NCBI RefSeq assembly: GCF_016481275.1
Contig: NZ_JAEMNW010000006.1
Location: 62,001 to 126,000, forward strand
Length of the DNA: 64,000 nucleotides
Direction: 5' to 3'
From: Antrihabitans auranticaus
GTDB taxonomy: Bacteria; Actinomycetota; Actinomycetes; Mycobacteriales; Mycobacteriaceae
Shown: piece after piece, positions 54,545-63,928 of the stretch
How the letters are laid out: each line of letters opens with the position of its first letter
Position numbering within the stretch: position 1 is the first letter of the stretch
Notes under the pieces: generated by a model
What the model was told of the DNA's origin: nothing
What the model saw: the letters and a program-made list of their open reading frames with translations, nothing else
The model's database searches: none
Program-made: the position numbers and the translations under genes

Positions 54545-55716
54545 CGGTCGACCAGCGCGGTCAGCAGATCGACGAACGTCACACCTTTGTTGGTGACTCC
54601 GAATACCTTGGCGCGCAACAGGGTCTGCTCCGCCCAGCTGCGATGCGGCTTGTTCTCGTTCATCTTGTTTCGATAGCCGGAGGCCTGCACGCCACCGGTC
54701 GTCGAACCGAGGATGTCGACGGCGTCGTGGTACTCCTCGTGGGTAACGGCACACAGTGCGTGCACCGCGGACACGTGCGACGGGTGAATGACGGTCTTAC
54801 CCTGGATGCCGTTTGCACGGTCGAGCGCGATCTCGCGGAGTAGACCGTCGAGGTCGCGGCTGACCAGGTGCTCACGGAACCGCACCGCGTCGTGCTCGGC
54901 GAAGGGCGTCGTGCGCAGCATCGGCCGGAACATGCGCTCGTGATCGGCGAAGTACTCCCACACCGGGCCCGTGATCACGAATCCCGTGCCGTCCGCACGG
55001 CCCAGGTAGTTGACGACCGCGGCGATGACGTCGACAACAACGCGGACGTCGTAGATCGTCAGATCGCGGTCGCGGCGAATGCCGAACGTGCCACACATGT
55101 CGGTAGCGCCGATTCGGACCGCGAGAATTCGGTCGCGGTGACCGGCGAGAACGCCGACGATGTCGCGAAGCTCCTGATCACGCGTCTCGCGATGCACCAA
55201 CTCGGGCGACTCGAGGACGGGCATCGCGTATATGTGCTTGCCCAGCAGGTTCGACGCATACGCGACTTCTTCGAGGAACTTGCCGCCAGTTTCGCTGTCG
55301 AACTTCGGGATGACGAAACCGGTGAGCGACTGCACGCCGGTCGTCAGTCGCTCCGCGATCTCCCGAATGGCCTCCGGATTGCGCACCCGGACGAAGAGCA
55401 GCACGCTCGCGGCGTCAGTTCCGGCCAATTCGTCCAGCACGTTGACGGCGTTGGTCAGCGCCTCGTCGACCTCGTGGTCGGCGATGGCGTCCTCGAGGTC
55501 GAGGACCATCGAGCAGACGCCCTCGCTGGCCCGGCGCCCGATCGCGGCGGCGAGATCCGGACGCGTCGCGGGAACGTACAGTGTCGCGCCGAGCGCGACA
55601 GCCAGCAGATTGCGGTCGTCGCGATCGTCGAAAGCCTCGGGTACACGGAAGAACAGCTCGTCTTGCGTATCGGGCTCCAACTGCCGGAAGTGCCGCAGCA
55701 TGTTCGGTTTGGTCAT
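54541..55716 (-). CDS. HpcH/HpaI (CitE-like) C-C bond lyase, Ter operon
   Basis: The 391-residue TIM-barrel protein has CSMVLDLEDAIAD, with the magnesium-binding acidic residues. FVIPKFDS and ILAVRIGATDMCG follow, as in the HpcH/CitE aldolase-lyase group, and longer N- and C-terminal parts are typical of the Ter-linked family. It splits or forms a C-C bond in a small acid. It is coupled to the PRTase gene by ATGA and starts 13 bases after the coiled-coil gene. Confidence 0.87.
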   Translation of the reverse strand: MTKPNMLRHFRQLEPDTQDELFFRVPEAFDDRDDRNLLAVALGATLYVPATRPDLAAAIGRRASEGVCSMVLDLEDAIADHEVDEALTNAVNVLDELAGTDAASVLLFVRVRNPEAIREIAERLTTGVQSLTGFVIPKFDSETGGKFLEEVAYASNLLGKHIYAMPVLESPELVHRETRDQELRDIVGVLAGHRDRILAVRIGATDMCGTFGIRRDRDLTIYDVRVVVDVIAAVVNYLGRADGTGFVITGPVWEYFADHERMFRPMLRTTPFAEHDAVRFREHLVSRDLDGLLREIALDRANGIQGKTVIHPSHVSAVHALCAVTHEEYHDAVDILGSTTGGVQASGYRNKMNENKPHRSWAEQTLLRAKVFGVTNKGVTFVDLLTALVDR

Positions 55717-55729
55717 CGTCCCCCAGTCC

Positions 55730-56965
55730 TCATGTTTGCCCCCCTGTCGAACCTGTCTGCTTCTTCATCCGTTGGACGACACCCGAAATGAATGTCTTGA
55801 CGGCATCCAGCCCGGTAACGTAGGCCCAATAGTCGGGATGCCTGCCGTGAAGTGCGCCTGAGATCCGGTCGATCCGGTCCAGTTGGGCGTCGAGCACCGA
55901 CGCCCACTCTGCTGTCAAGCCCCGACTGACCGCGAGCATCTGTGCGTCCCGCAGTGTGAACCTGACTTCGTTCTCTTTCGCCTTCGGGTCGGTCCGGACC
56001 TCCCTCAGCAACGCGAGTCTATCCGTGACGGCGTCGACGCGCTCCTCCGCGGCCGCGAGGTGGGCGCGAACGGCGGCCGTGTGTTCGAGCGCGAGGTCGG
56101 GGTTGCTCGCATCCAGTGCTGTTCGCGCAGCTCGGAGGTCCCTTTCTGCAGCCTCGATGCTGCGGGCACTGTCGCGCTCGTTGCCCGCCAGATCGGCCGA
56201 GCTGGCCGCGTTGAACTCGCGGAGCAGCGCCGAAAATGCGGGCGCGAGCCGTTCTGCCCGAGTACGGACGGCGTCGAGGCGGGTGGTCACCGAAGACAGG
56301 GCCAACCGCGCATCGTTTGCTCGCGACGGCGCTGCGGCCACCGCCCCTTCGAGCGCGGTCACCGCGGCGCGAACCCGCGCTGCAGCGTCCCGAACTGCAC
56401 GAACCTGACCGCTCGCGAGCGCAGAATCGAGAGCTGTGACTGCATCGTCGAGTGTCGTCGATCGCGACCGCACCGAGGGGTAGTCCGCGTAGGGTGCTCC
56501 GTTCGCGACCACTGTTGCGCGGGCCGAGTCGGCGGCCGCCACCGCCTGCGCGGCGATCGACGGAATAGTTGCGAGCGTGCCGGCGGCGCTGTCGAGATGC
56601 GCGTTGTGTGCGCCGTAGAACTGGTCGACAGCGCGCGTCGCGTGTTCGAGTTGCGCGATTGTGCGGGGGAAGGCGCTTTCAGCGTTCTGGGTGTTTCGCG
56701 AAGGCAGGGCAGCGTCCCGCTCGAACTCTTCGCTCGTTGCCAAATACGCGGCCGATGCGTCGTAGCACAGCTGGGCGACCGGTTCCCAGGCTTGCCGCAT
56801 CCGGCGCTCCGGGAAGAGTTGTTCGGACGCCTGAACAGCGGTTTCTACTGCGCTTTGCCGATTGTCCATGTTCAGAAACGCCGCTGTCATCGCCGCCAGA
56901 CCGGTACGGTCTGGTTCGCGGTTGGGGGTCCTGCGAAAGAGGCGCCCCGGCCATCGGCTCGTCAC
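55730..56965 (-). CDS. Coiled-coil protein, first gene of Ter operon
   Basis: The 411-residue product is almost all helical, rich in Ala, Arg, Asp and Glu with heptad-like runs (~150-350, for example VRDAAARVRAAVTALEGAV). The C-terminus is YWAYVTGLDAVKTFISGVVQRMKK. There is no signal peptide and no metal motif. It is first in the operon and divergent from the 57120 TerD gene by ~155 bases. Helical coiled-coil partners accompany TerD in several Ter loci; a scaffold role is the plain guess. Confidence 0.7.
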   Translation of the reverse strand: MTSRWPGRLFRRTPNREPDRTGLAAMTAAFLNMDNRQSAVETAVQASEQLFPERRMRQAWEPVAQLCYDASAAYLATSEEFERDAALPSRNTQNAESAFPRTIAQLEHATRAVDQFYGAHNAHLDSAAGTLATIPSIAAQAVAAADSARATVVANGAPYADYPSVRSRSTTLDDAVTALDSALASGQVRAVRDAAARVRAAVTALEGAVAAAPSRANDARLALSSVTTRLDAVRTRAERLAPAFSALLREFNAASSADLAGNERDSARSIEAAERDLRAARTALDASNPDLALEHTAAVRAHLAAAEERVDAVTDRLALLREVRTDPKAKENEVRFTLRDAQMLAVSRGLTAEWASVLDAQLDRIDRISGALHGRHPDYWAYVTGLDAVKTFISGVVQRMKKQTGSTGGQT

Positions 56966-57119
56966 GGCAAAATCCTACTTGGCGAGCGCTTCCTCGATCG
57001 GTGTGCAGGGGATTCGACCACACTTCCCAACTCCGCACTAGAGTCGTGGTGGGTCCGGCAAATAGGACGTGCCGGCCAGCCAAAGCTCGTACCACTATGC
57101 GAATGAAAGGGCTCCCCAA

Positions 57120-57695
57120 ATGGGCGTCAGCTTGAGCAAGGGCGGAAACGTTTCACTGACCAAGGCAGCGCCGAACCTCACCGCCGTCGCGGTTGGTTTG
57201 GGCTGGGACATCCGCTCGACCACTGGTGCAGACTTCGACCTCGACGCCAGTGCGATCGCCACCGGCGAAGACAAGAAAGTGTTGTCGGATCAGCACTTCG
57301 TCTTCTTCAACAACCTGCGTTCGCCGGACGGTGCGATCGAGCACACCGGTGACAACACCACCGGCGAAGGTGAAGGCGACGACGAGGTAATCAACGTCGA
57401 CCTCGCCGCGGCCCCGCCGACGATCACCAACATCTTCTTCCCGGTCTCGATCTACGACGCGGACAGCCGCTCGCAGTCGTTCGGCCAGGTCCGTAACGCT
57501 TACATCCGGGTCGTCGACCGTGCCAACGGCAACGAACTCGCCCGCTACGACCTCAGCGAGGACGCCTCGACGGAGACCGCAATGGTGTTCGGCGAGCTCT
57601 ACCGCAACGGTGCCGAGTGGAAGTTCCGCGCAATCGGCCAGGGCTACGCCTCCGGCCTGGCGGGCATCGCTCGCGACTACGGCGTCAACGTCTAA
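57120..57695 (+). CDS. terD: TerD-family calcium-binding stress protein
   Basis: The 191-residue product is a complete single-domain Ter[16 protein letters not shown] start, [31 protein letters not shown] and [24 protein letters not shown]. The acidic cluster that binds calcium is intact. It is an independent plus-strand gene, divergent from the coiled-coil operon and upstream of terC. An in-frame start at 57069 lies far from a RBS, so ATG 57120 is used. A perfect hairpin 27 bases after the stop may end or attenuate its transcript. Confidence 0.95.
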   Translation: MGVSLSKGGNVSLTKAAPNLTAVAVGLGWDIRSTTGADFDLDASAIATGEDKKVLSDQHFVFFNNLRSPDGAIEHTGDNTTGEGEGDDEVINVDLAAAPPTITNIFFPVSIYDADSRSQSFGQVRNAYIRVVDRANGNELARYDLSEDASTETAMVFGELYRNGAEWKFRAIGQGYASGLAGIARDYGVNV

Positions 57696-57721
57696 CAGCA
57701 GAACCGCACAACTTCGCCGAT

Positions 57722-57749
57722 GGCGGGGACGCATGGATGCGTCCCCGCC
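57722..57749 (+). terminator. Hairpin between terD and terC
   Basis: A perfect 12-base stem, GGCGGGGACGCA and its complement, encloses the loop TGGA and starts 27 bases after the terD stop. No T-run follows, so it could be a weak terminator or RNA processing site between terD and terC rather than a full stop. Confidence 0.65.
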
Positions 57750-57829
57750 GTACGCGATTTCGGCGGCGGCGGACTGAACCTCCGCTGCAGTAGCCACTCT
57801 GCATCGACCTCACAGAAAGGCCACGCTCC

Positions 57830-58921
57830 GTGGTACTGCGCATATTCGGCTTGTCCGTCATCATCACGATAATTTCGCTGATCGTCGCGTTCCTCTACGG
57901 CGGTCCGGAAGCCCTGATTCTCTGCGCGATCCTGGGCGTTCTCGAGGTTTCCCTGTCGTTCGACAACGCCGTCATCAACGCCACCATCCTCCAGCGGATG
58001 AGCGAGTTCTGGCAGAAGATCTTCCTGACCATCGGTATCTTGATCGCCGTCTTCGGTATGCGGCTGGTGTTTCCGCTCGCGATCGTCTGGATCACCGCAG
58101 GACTCGACCCGGTCAGGGCGTTCGATCTTGCACTCAACCCGCCTCCGGACGATGCGGCTTTCTTCCCCAACGGCGACCCCAGTTACGAAACGATCATCAC
58201 CGATGCCCACCCGCAGATCGCGGCCTTCGGTGGCATGTTCCTGTTGATGCTGTTCCTGAACTTCATCTTCGAAGAGCGTGAGATCACGTGGCTCTCGTGG
58301 CTCGAAGTGCCGCTGGGCAAGATCGGCAAGCTCGATCAGCTGTCGGTCGTGGTTGCGTCCATCGGTCTCGTCATCGCGGCCGAGGTTGCGGCGACCGATG
58401 AACAGCGCGCAACGGTCATGGTTGCCGGCGTACTCGGCCTGATCACCTACATCGTGGTCGACGGCCTCGGCTCACTGTTCCACCCCGAGGGGCACACAGG
58501 TCCTTCCAGCGCCGTCAAGGCGACAGGTAAGGCCGGGTTCTTCCTCTTCCTGTACCTCGAGGTGCTCGATGCGTCCTTCTCGTTCGACGGTGTGATCGGC
58601 GCATTCGCGATCACAGCAGACCCGATCATCATCGCCTTGGGCCTCGGCTTCATCGGCGCGATGTTCGTTCGCTCGATCACGGTCTACCTGGTCCGCAAGG
58701 GCACGCTCGGCGAGTACGTCTACCTCGAGCACGGTGCCCACTGGGCCATCGGCGCGCTTGCGGTGATCCTGCTCGTCTCGATCGGTGTGCACATCAACGA
58801 GATCATCACCGGTCTCACCGGCGTGGTACTGATCCTTGCCGCTTGGGTGACCAGCGTTATCCGCAATCGACGCCACCCCGAAGAAACACACGAAGTGGAT
58901 CTGGCGAAGGCAGAAAACTAG
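57830..58921 (+). CDS. DUF475/TerC-family integral membrane protein
   Basis: The 363-residue product has about nine membrane helices with two acidic repeats, LEVSLSFDNAVINA and LDASFSFDGVIGAF, where conserved Asp/Asn residues sit within the membrane, as in TerC/DUF475 transporters. TerC-type proteins are tied to metal (manganese, tellurite) stress and to secreted metalloproteins. It is a larger DUF475 form than E. coli TerC. GTG 57830 has AAAGG ten bases before. It follows terD by 134 bases and is likely functionally linked to it through the calcium-binding TerD. Confidence 0.92.
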   Translation: MVLRIFGLSVIITIISLIVAFLYGGPEALILCAILGVLEVSLSFDNAVINATILQRMSEFWQKIFLTIGILIAVFGMRLVFPLAIVWITAGLDPVRAFDLALNPPPDDAAFFPNGDPSYETIITDAHPQIAAFGGMFLLMLFLNFIFEEREITWLSWLEVPLGKIGKLDQLSVVVASIGLVIAAEVAATDEQRATVMVAGVLGLITYIVVDGLGSLFHPEGHTGPSSAVKATGKAGFFLFLYLEVLDASFSFDGVIGAFAITADPIIIALGLGFIGAMFVRSITVYLVRKGTLGEYVYLEHGAHWAIGALAVILLVSIGVHINEIITGLTGVVLILAAWVTSVIRNRRHPEETHEVDLAKAEN

Positions 58922-58950
58922 CCGAACAGCCAGTCGTGCGCCGGTGGTAG

Positions 58951-59112
58951 CGGTCGCTGGACGACCTGCGCCGCTACCCCGGCGGATTCGAGAATCTCCA
59001 CATTTCGCGCATTCGCGCCAAGTATGCGGCAGTAGGTCGACCTGCGACGACAAAGGCTGCACTCTTTGCGCGGGCGCTGCAGGACGGGTTGACCCGTCTG
59101 ACGGACTGGTAA
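58951..59112 (+). pseudogene. Remnant of a LuxR-type HTH gene
   Basis: After an in-frame TAG at 58948-58950 the frame reads 53 codons. The last ~38 codons, from LHISRIRAKYAAVG to the stop, match the recognition helix and tail of the LuxR protein at 940-1203 (RPA-TKAAL-ARALQDGL-RL is shared). The first half of the HTH is missing and there is no start codon or RBS, so it is a decayed copy. It lies in the gap after terC and before the convergent GT87 gene. Confidence 0.7.
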
Positions 59113-59122
59113 GCGATCGTGG

Positions 59123-60682
59123 TCAGCCGACCGCGATCAACTCCTTCGAGCGTGGTCGTAGTCGTTGCGGCAGCCAGCGGGGCGGGTTGTCGTCGGCCTG
59201 GTCGAGTACCCCGCCGACGGGATCGTCGATCCAGCCGTATCGAACGCGATCCTGCGCCGGGCGGTAGATCTGCCGAATAATCAAGGCGCACAATCCGATC
59301 ACCGCGAGATCGCGAACGACGACCGTGCCGGTGAACCACTGCTCGGGCAGTCCCTTGTTGTCGATGCCCAGGTAATAGAACATGCGTGGCGCCCAGAGCA
59401 CGGCATCGATCAGCATCCACGCCAACAGGATTCGCCGATGCGGCAAGGCGAGGACGGCGAGCGGAACGAGCCACAGCGAGTACTGCGGGCTCCACACTTT
59501 GTTCGTCAGCAAGAAGGCCGCGACGATCAAGAAGCACAGTTGAGCGACCCGTGGGCGCCGTGGGGCCGTCAATGCGATCCAGGCGATTCCCGCGCACACG
59601 ACGGCGAAGAGCGACAGCGAAACCAGATTGAGGATCACCGGTTTCTCGCCGGCATCCAGCGGCCCGTCGAACCCGGCCCAGCCTGTGAAAGATGTGATGA
59701 CGTTGTAGATCGAATCGGGATCAGCGTGCCGGTCGGTGTTTAGCCGGAAGAACTCGGCCCAGCCGCGCGGGTATTTCACTGCGATAGGCAGATTGACAAG
59801 CAGCCAGGTGCCGCCCGCGGCGACAAAGGCAGCTGTCCACGCCCGCATCCTCCCCGACCGCAGGCACAGAATGAGCAACGGTCCCAGGATGAAAAGCGGA
59901 TAGAGCTTTGCGGCGCCGCCGATTCCGAGCAGCACTCCGGCAAGGACCGGATATCTGCGCGCCCAGGCAAGGAGCCCCGCGGCCGCGAATCCCGTTGCGA
60001 GGGGGTCGAAGTTCGTGAATGCATGGACGATCACCAATGGCGAACAGGCGACCAACGCCACATCCCAGACCCGACGGCCGGCTAAAAGTGCTGTCGCCCA
60101 CACAGTTACGAGCCAGGCCAGCGACAGTCCGAACGCGATGACGTTGAAATAGATGACGACCTGCAAAGCGCCGGGCAGGAACATCGCAGAGTCCCACGCC
60201 TTGGCGATCTTCATCGCAGCGAACTGATACAGCCCGGAGACGACCGGGTACTCCATGTACCGGTCCTCGGCGTCCGGCTTGTCCGGGTCGCGCAGGACCT
60301 TCTTGTACGGGAATGCACCCTCGTTGAGCTTCTCCGCGCCGTACAGCGGGACTGTGTCGGAGTAGCACAACGCCACGTACTGCCTGCTCCCGCGCCAATC
60401 GAGCCCGAGTTCACCGTTCGGGCCGACATTCGCCTGCTGGATGCAGGCAGCCTTACCGAACCAGCAGAACGCCAGGAAGATGACTGCGAGCAGGAGCAAC
60501 GCCCGCATCGGGGTGAAGAACCGTGTGCGGCCGACCAACGCGTGCTCGCCGATCGGCCCACCGATGACCGTCGACAACTCGCGCGTCAACGGATCGGTTC
60601 GGCTCGGAAGATCGCGCCATTCGGCGGATCTACGGTCCCCGGCGACCGGCGCTGGCCCGATCAACGTGCGTTCGTCGGTCAC
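59123..60682 (-). CDS. GT87 (DUF2029) membrane glycosyltransferase, Rv0051-like
   Basis: The 519-residue product has a ~60-residue polar N-terminus. About 11 membrane helices follow, and an early outer loop holds CYSDTVPLYGAEKL and RYMEYPVVSGLYQF, the pattern shared with the GT87 gene at 36681. It should use a polyprenyl-phosphate sugar to glycosylate an envelope glycan. It sits ~43 bases after ponA on the same strand, the same order as Rv0050-Rv0051 of M. tuberculosis. The two GT87 copies now flank the intervening Ter region. Confidence 0.88.
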   Translation of the reverse strand: MTDERTLIGPAPVAGDRRSAEWRDLPSRTDPLTRELSTVIGGPIGEHALVGRTRFFTPMRALLLLAVIFLAFCWFGKAACIQQANVGPNGELGLDWRGSRQYVALCYSDTVPLYGAEKLNEGAFPYKKVLRDPDKPDAEDRYMEYPVVSGLYQFAAMKIAKAWDSAMFLPGALQVVIYFNVIAFGLSLAWLVTVWATALLAGRRVWDVALVACSPLVIVHAFTNFDPLATGFAAAGLLAWARRYPVLAGVLLGIGGAAKLYPLFILGPLLILCLRSGRMRAWTAAFVAAGGTWLLVNLPIAVKYPRGWAEFFRLNTDRHADPDSIYNVITSFTGWAGFDGPLDAGEKPVILNLVSLSLFAVVCAGIAWIALTAPRRPRVAQLCFLIVAAFLLTNKVWSPQYSLWLVPLAVLALPHRRILLAWMLIDAVLWAPRMFYYLGIDNKGLPEQWFTGTVVVRDLAVIGLCALIIRQIYRPAQDRVRYGWIDDPVGGVLDQADDNPPRWLPQRLRPRSKELIAVG

Positions 60683-60725
60683 CCGGTCGAGGCTACCGTC
60701 GCCTCTTCACCTGTCGCACGCCGAG

Positions 60726-63332
60726 CTAGCGGACCGGAATCGGAACCGCTGCGGCGCCGCCTGTTCCGGCGCCCGGCCCTGCTCCGCCAGCGCCTGCACC
60801 TGCACCTGCTCCGCCGTTGCCGGTACCCGCGCCTGTACCACCGGCCCCGTTACCGGCCTCGGGGGTCGGCTGAGCCGGCGTGGGCTGGGCCGGCGTCGGT
60901 TGGGCGGGCGTCTGCTGCGGTGTTCGCTGTGGCCCGATCTGCGGCAGCGGGATCGTCACTCCGGGAGCAATTTCGATCGACGGCGGGATAACGATTTGCG
61001 GCACGGTCGTCGTCGACGGCGCAACCGTCGTCGACGGCGGTGTGTACGGCGCCGTGTAATCAGGGACGCCTGCCTGCCCGGCGATCTCACCGGGCACCGG
61101 GAAGCTTTCGACCTCGGTGCCGTCGAGCGCACCGTCCATCGTTTCCTTCCAGATATCCGACGGAATGCCTGAACCGTAGATCGGGCCGCCGTAGGAGTTG
61201 CGCAGCGGAAGATTCTGCCCTGTGCCGACCCACACCGCGGTGGACAGCGACGGGGTGTACCCGATCATCCATGCGTCCTTGTTTTCACCGGTGTCGAGCA
61301 GCTGCGCGGTACCGGTTTTGGACGCGGACGGACGGCCGTCTGCCAGGTTGTGCCCGTTGGACCAACCCGCGATAGGTCGCATCGCGGACGAGACGTTGTC
61401 GGCAACGGCTTCGTCGATCGTGCGTTCGCCGGCCGGATTGCCGCGGTCCAGGAGCACTCGGCCGTCGGCGGTCACGACCTTCTGAATGAAGTGCGGCGCC
61501 CGATAGATACCCGATGCGGCCAGCGTCGCGTAGCTCGACGCCATGTCGAGCGCACGAACGTAGTACTGGCCGAGCACGATTCCGTTGTTGGGCCCGGCAT
61601 CGTCCGGTTCGGTCAGTGTCTTGCCGACACCGGGAATTTCGGCAGGGATTCCGGCGCGATGTGCGACGTCGGCAATTTTGTTGGGACCGTCCTCCATCTG
61701 GATCTGCATCCGGTAGAAGCTCGTATTGAGCGACCGCTTCAACGCTTCGGCAATTGTGCATGTCCCGCAGGACTCGCCTTCCACGTTGCCGATCGAGATG
61801 CCGTTGACCGTCAGCGGCGAACTGTCGTACATCTTGGACAGCGGGATGCCCTGCTCGAGGTTCGCGGCAAGCCCGAACACCTTGAACGTAGAACCGGTCT
61901 GCAGGCCGGCGTTTGCGTAGTCGAGGCCCTGGCCGTCCATGCCGCCGTAGTAGGCACGGACCGCGCCGGTCTTCGGATCGACCGAGACGACCGCGGCGCG
62001 CAGCTCTTCGGGCTGGTCTTCGAGGTTCGTCTTGACGGACTCGACAGCCGATTCCTGCGCGGCGCGGTCGATCGTCGTCGTGACCGTGAGGCCATCGGTG
62101 TAGAGCGACTGCTCGCTGATTCCGGCTTCGGCGAGTTCGTTGAGAACCTGCGACTTGATCAGACCCTCGGGGCCCTTGTCCTGGTTCGGGTCACCGGTCG
62201 AGCCGAGCGGGGCAAGCACCGGGAACTGCGTGCTTGCGCGGTCGGCCGCCGACAGCGTGCCGCTTTCGACCATGCCGTCGAGAACATAGTTCCAGCGCGC
62301 CTGCGCCTCGGTCGGGTTCGTCTCGGGATCGAGCTGCGACGGACGCTGAATCATCGCGGCGAGGACCGCGCCCTCGGCGACGGTCAATTCCTCGACCGGC
62401 TTGTTGAAATACGCCTGCGACGCTGCGGCGATGCCGTATGTGCCACGACCGAAGTAGATCAGGTTCAGGTAGCCCTCGAGAATCTCGTCCTTGCTCCACT
62501 CGCGCGACATCTTCGTCGAAATGACGAGTTCCTTCATCTTGCGAGTGATCGTCCGCTCGGACCCGACAAGTGCGTTCTTCACATACTGCTGAGTGATCGT
62601 CGAGCCACCACCCGCGCTGTCGCGACCCAGCAGGTTGTCGCGCAGTGCGCGACCGAAACCGGAAACCGAGAAACCCGGGTTCGAGTAGAAGTCGCGGTCC
62701 TCAGCGGCAAGCACAGCGTTGCGCACGCCCTCGGGAACCTGATCGAGCTTGACCTCGACCCGGTTGCCTTCCGGTGGCACGAAGTTGCTCAGCGGCGACC
62801 CGTCCGAGTAATTGATTGCGGCGACTTTGTTCGTCGAAATGTCGCCGGGGTGCGGGACATCCACCAACGCGTAGGCGATGAGAAACACGATCATCGGGAT
62901 GACCATGAAGATGGCGACGAAGCCATAGAGGACCCGACGGAAGGTTCGCCAGCGTGACGAACCCTGTGCGGGCCTGCGCGGCGGCGGGCCGGCCGGGCCC
63001 GATCCGCCAGGACCACCCGGTCCACCTGGACCGCCCGGACCACGACCGGAGGGCGGTGGTGGCACAGGACGTCCGGGTCCCGGACCGCCCGGACCCCTGC
63101 GGATCGCGTCCGCGCTGAACTGCTGTGTCGGCGCTTCGCTCGGGTTGGGTCGCTGACCCGGACGGTTCGGGAAACTGCGATCGGAAGCGGCCGGCATGCG
63201 TGTGGTCGGAGCGTCACCGAACCGGGGCCCACCTGGCGGCGGTACAGGGCGGGAGCCCCCTTGCGGTCCGGTCGGGCGGCGCGGTGGCGCATTGTCGTCC
63301 GGCTGGTCGTCGTAGGGGAAAGTCACTTGCAA
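60726..63332 (-). CDS. ponA: Class A penicillin-binding protein (transglycosylase/transpeptidase)
   Basis: The 868-residue product has a Pro/Gly-rich cytoplasmic tail (~1-130) and one membrane anchor (~135-160). A GT51 glycosyltransferase domain (AEDRDFYSNPG with the catalytic Glu; GGSTITQQYVKN) is followed by a transpeptidase with SxxK in TGSTFKVFG, SLN and KTGTAQ. The C-terminal tail is low complexity (PAQPT and GAG repeats). It polymerises and cross-links peptidoglycan. The position next to DUF5318 and GT87 equals M. tuberculosis ponA1 (Rv0050). Confidence 0.96.
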   Translation of the reverse strand: MQVTFPYDDQPDDNAPPRRPTGPQGGSRPVPPPGGPRFGDAPTTRMPAASDRSFPNRPGQRPNPSEAPTQQFSADAIRRGPGGPGPGRPVPPPPSGRGPGGPGGPGGPGGSGPAGPPPRRPAQGSSRWRTFRRVLYGFVAIFMVIPMIVFLIAYALVDVPHPGDISTNKVAAINYSDGSPLSNFVPPEGNRVEVKLDQVPEGVRNAVLAAEDRDFYSNPGFSVSGFGRALRDNLLGRDSAGGGSTITQQYVKNALVGSERTITRKMKELVISTKMSREWSKDEILEGYLNLIYFGRGTYGIAAASQAYFNKPVEELTVAEGAVLAAMIQRPSQLDPETNPTEAQARWNYVLDGMVESGTLSAADRASTQFPVLAPLGSTGDPNQDKGPEGLIKSQVLNELAEAGISEQSLYTDGLTVTTTIDRAAQESAVESVKTNLEDQPEELRAAVVSVDPKTGAVRAYYGGMDGQGLDYANAGLQTGSTFKVFGLAANLEQGIPLSKMYDSSPLTVNGISIGNVEGESCGTCTIAEALKRSLNTSFYRMQIQMEDGPNKIADVAHRAGIPAEIPGVGKTLTEPDDAGPNNGIVLGQYYVRALDMASSYATLAASGIYRAPHFIQKVVTADGRVLLDRGNPAGERTIDEAVADNVSSAMRPIAGWSNGHNLADGRPSASKTGTAQLLDTGENKDAWMIGYTPSLSTAVWVGTGQNLPLRNSYGGPIYGSGIPSDIWKETMDGALDGTEVESFPVPGEIAGQAGVPDYTAPYTPPSTTVAPSTTTVPQIVIPPSIEIAPGVTIPLPQIGPQRTPQQTPAQPTPAQPTPAQPTPEAGNGAGGTGAGTGNGGAGAGAGAGGAGPGAGTGGAAAVPIPVR

Positions 63333-63411
63333 AACTCCCGTGGTCGAAATCGGTCTCCCAGGGCGCGGACGGAGCAGATACGCGAACAGACTGCTCCGCG
63401 CCCGGGTGGTC

Positions 63412-63840
63412 TTACTCGATTGCGGTGCGTCGGCTCGGCTCCGCAGCTGCAGGTGAGCGCCTTGTGCGCTTCGGTGCGGGCGTTACGCCGAGGACGTACG
63501 ACTGGACCAAGTGGTTCCAGCTGCAGGTCCTGCAAACCTCGACAACGTGAACTGAAAACTCTTCCCGCGTGGCGGCCAAGCGGACTATTTCTTCCGAGGT
63601 CCGAGCCGATCCGGAGACCGGCCCAAGCTTGTCGCCGAAGACCCAGGATACGAGAGTCAGCTGCTCTTTTCTGCAAATGGGACACACGACACTACTTCCG
63701 CGACCGTGAAATTTCGCCGCTCGAAGCAGGTACGGGCTTGCGTCGCAGACCTCGGAGACGCCCGTTCGGCCCGCGTAAACCTCGGCGAGCACGGACCGAC
63801 GCTGAAGCGCGTAGTCCACGACCTGCCGCTGTATTCGCAC
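63412..63840 (-). CDS. DUF5318 protein, Rv0049-like
   Basis: The 142-residue product has two CxxC-like pairs (VCPICRKEQ and EVCRTCSWNHLVQSY), so it is probably zinc-binding, and it starts MRIQRQVVDYALQRRSVL. Length and order match Rv0049, which is located just before ponA1 in mycobacteria. The function is unknown. It lies 79 bases upstream of ponA on the same strand, so is probably in the same unit. Confidence 0.9.
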   Translation of the reverse strand: MRIQRQVVDYALQRRSVLAEVYAGRTGVSEVCDASPYLLRAAKFHGRGSSVVCPICRKEQLTLVSWVFGDKLGPVSGSARTSEEIVRLAATREEFSVHVVEVCRTCSWNHLVQSYVLGVTPAPKRTRRSPAAAEPSRRTAIE

Positions 63841-63928
63841 GAGAACCAGAGTACGTGCGTTGGTTGGCGATGGGGCCGGTTGGGGAGACTCAGGGCGGGT
63901 CGCAGCCGCGGACGGCGGACCTTATTCT

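Noticed and set aside
55883-57106. 407-codon open frame opposite the coiled-coil gene
   Set aside because: Antisense of an Ala/Arg-rich coiled coil; arginine- and cysteine-rich and implausible.
61350-62957. 535-codon open frame opposite ponA
   Set aside because: Antisense shadow; arginine- and valine-rich sequence without motifs.
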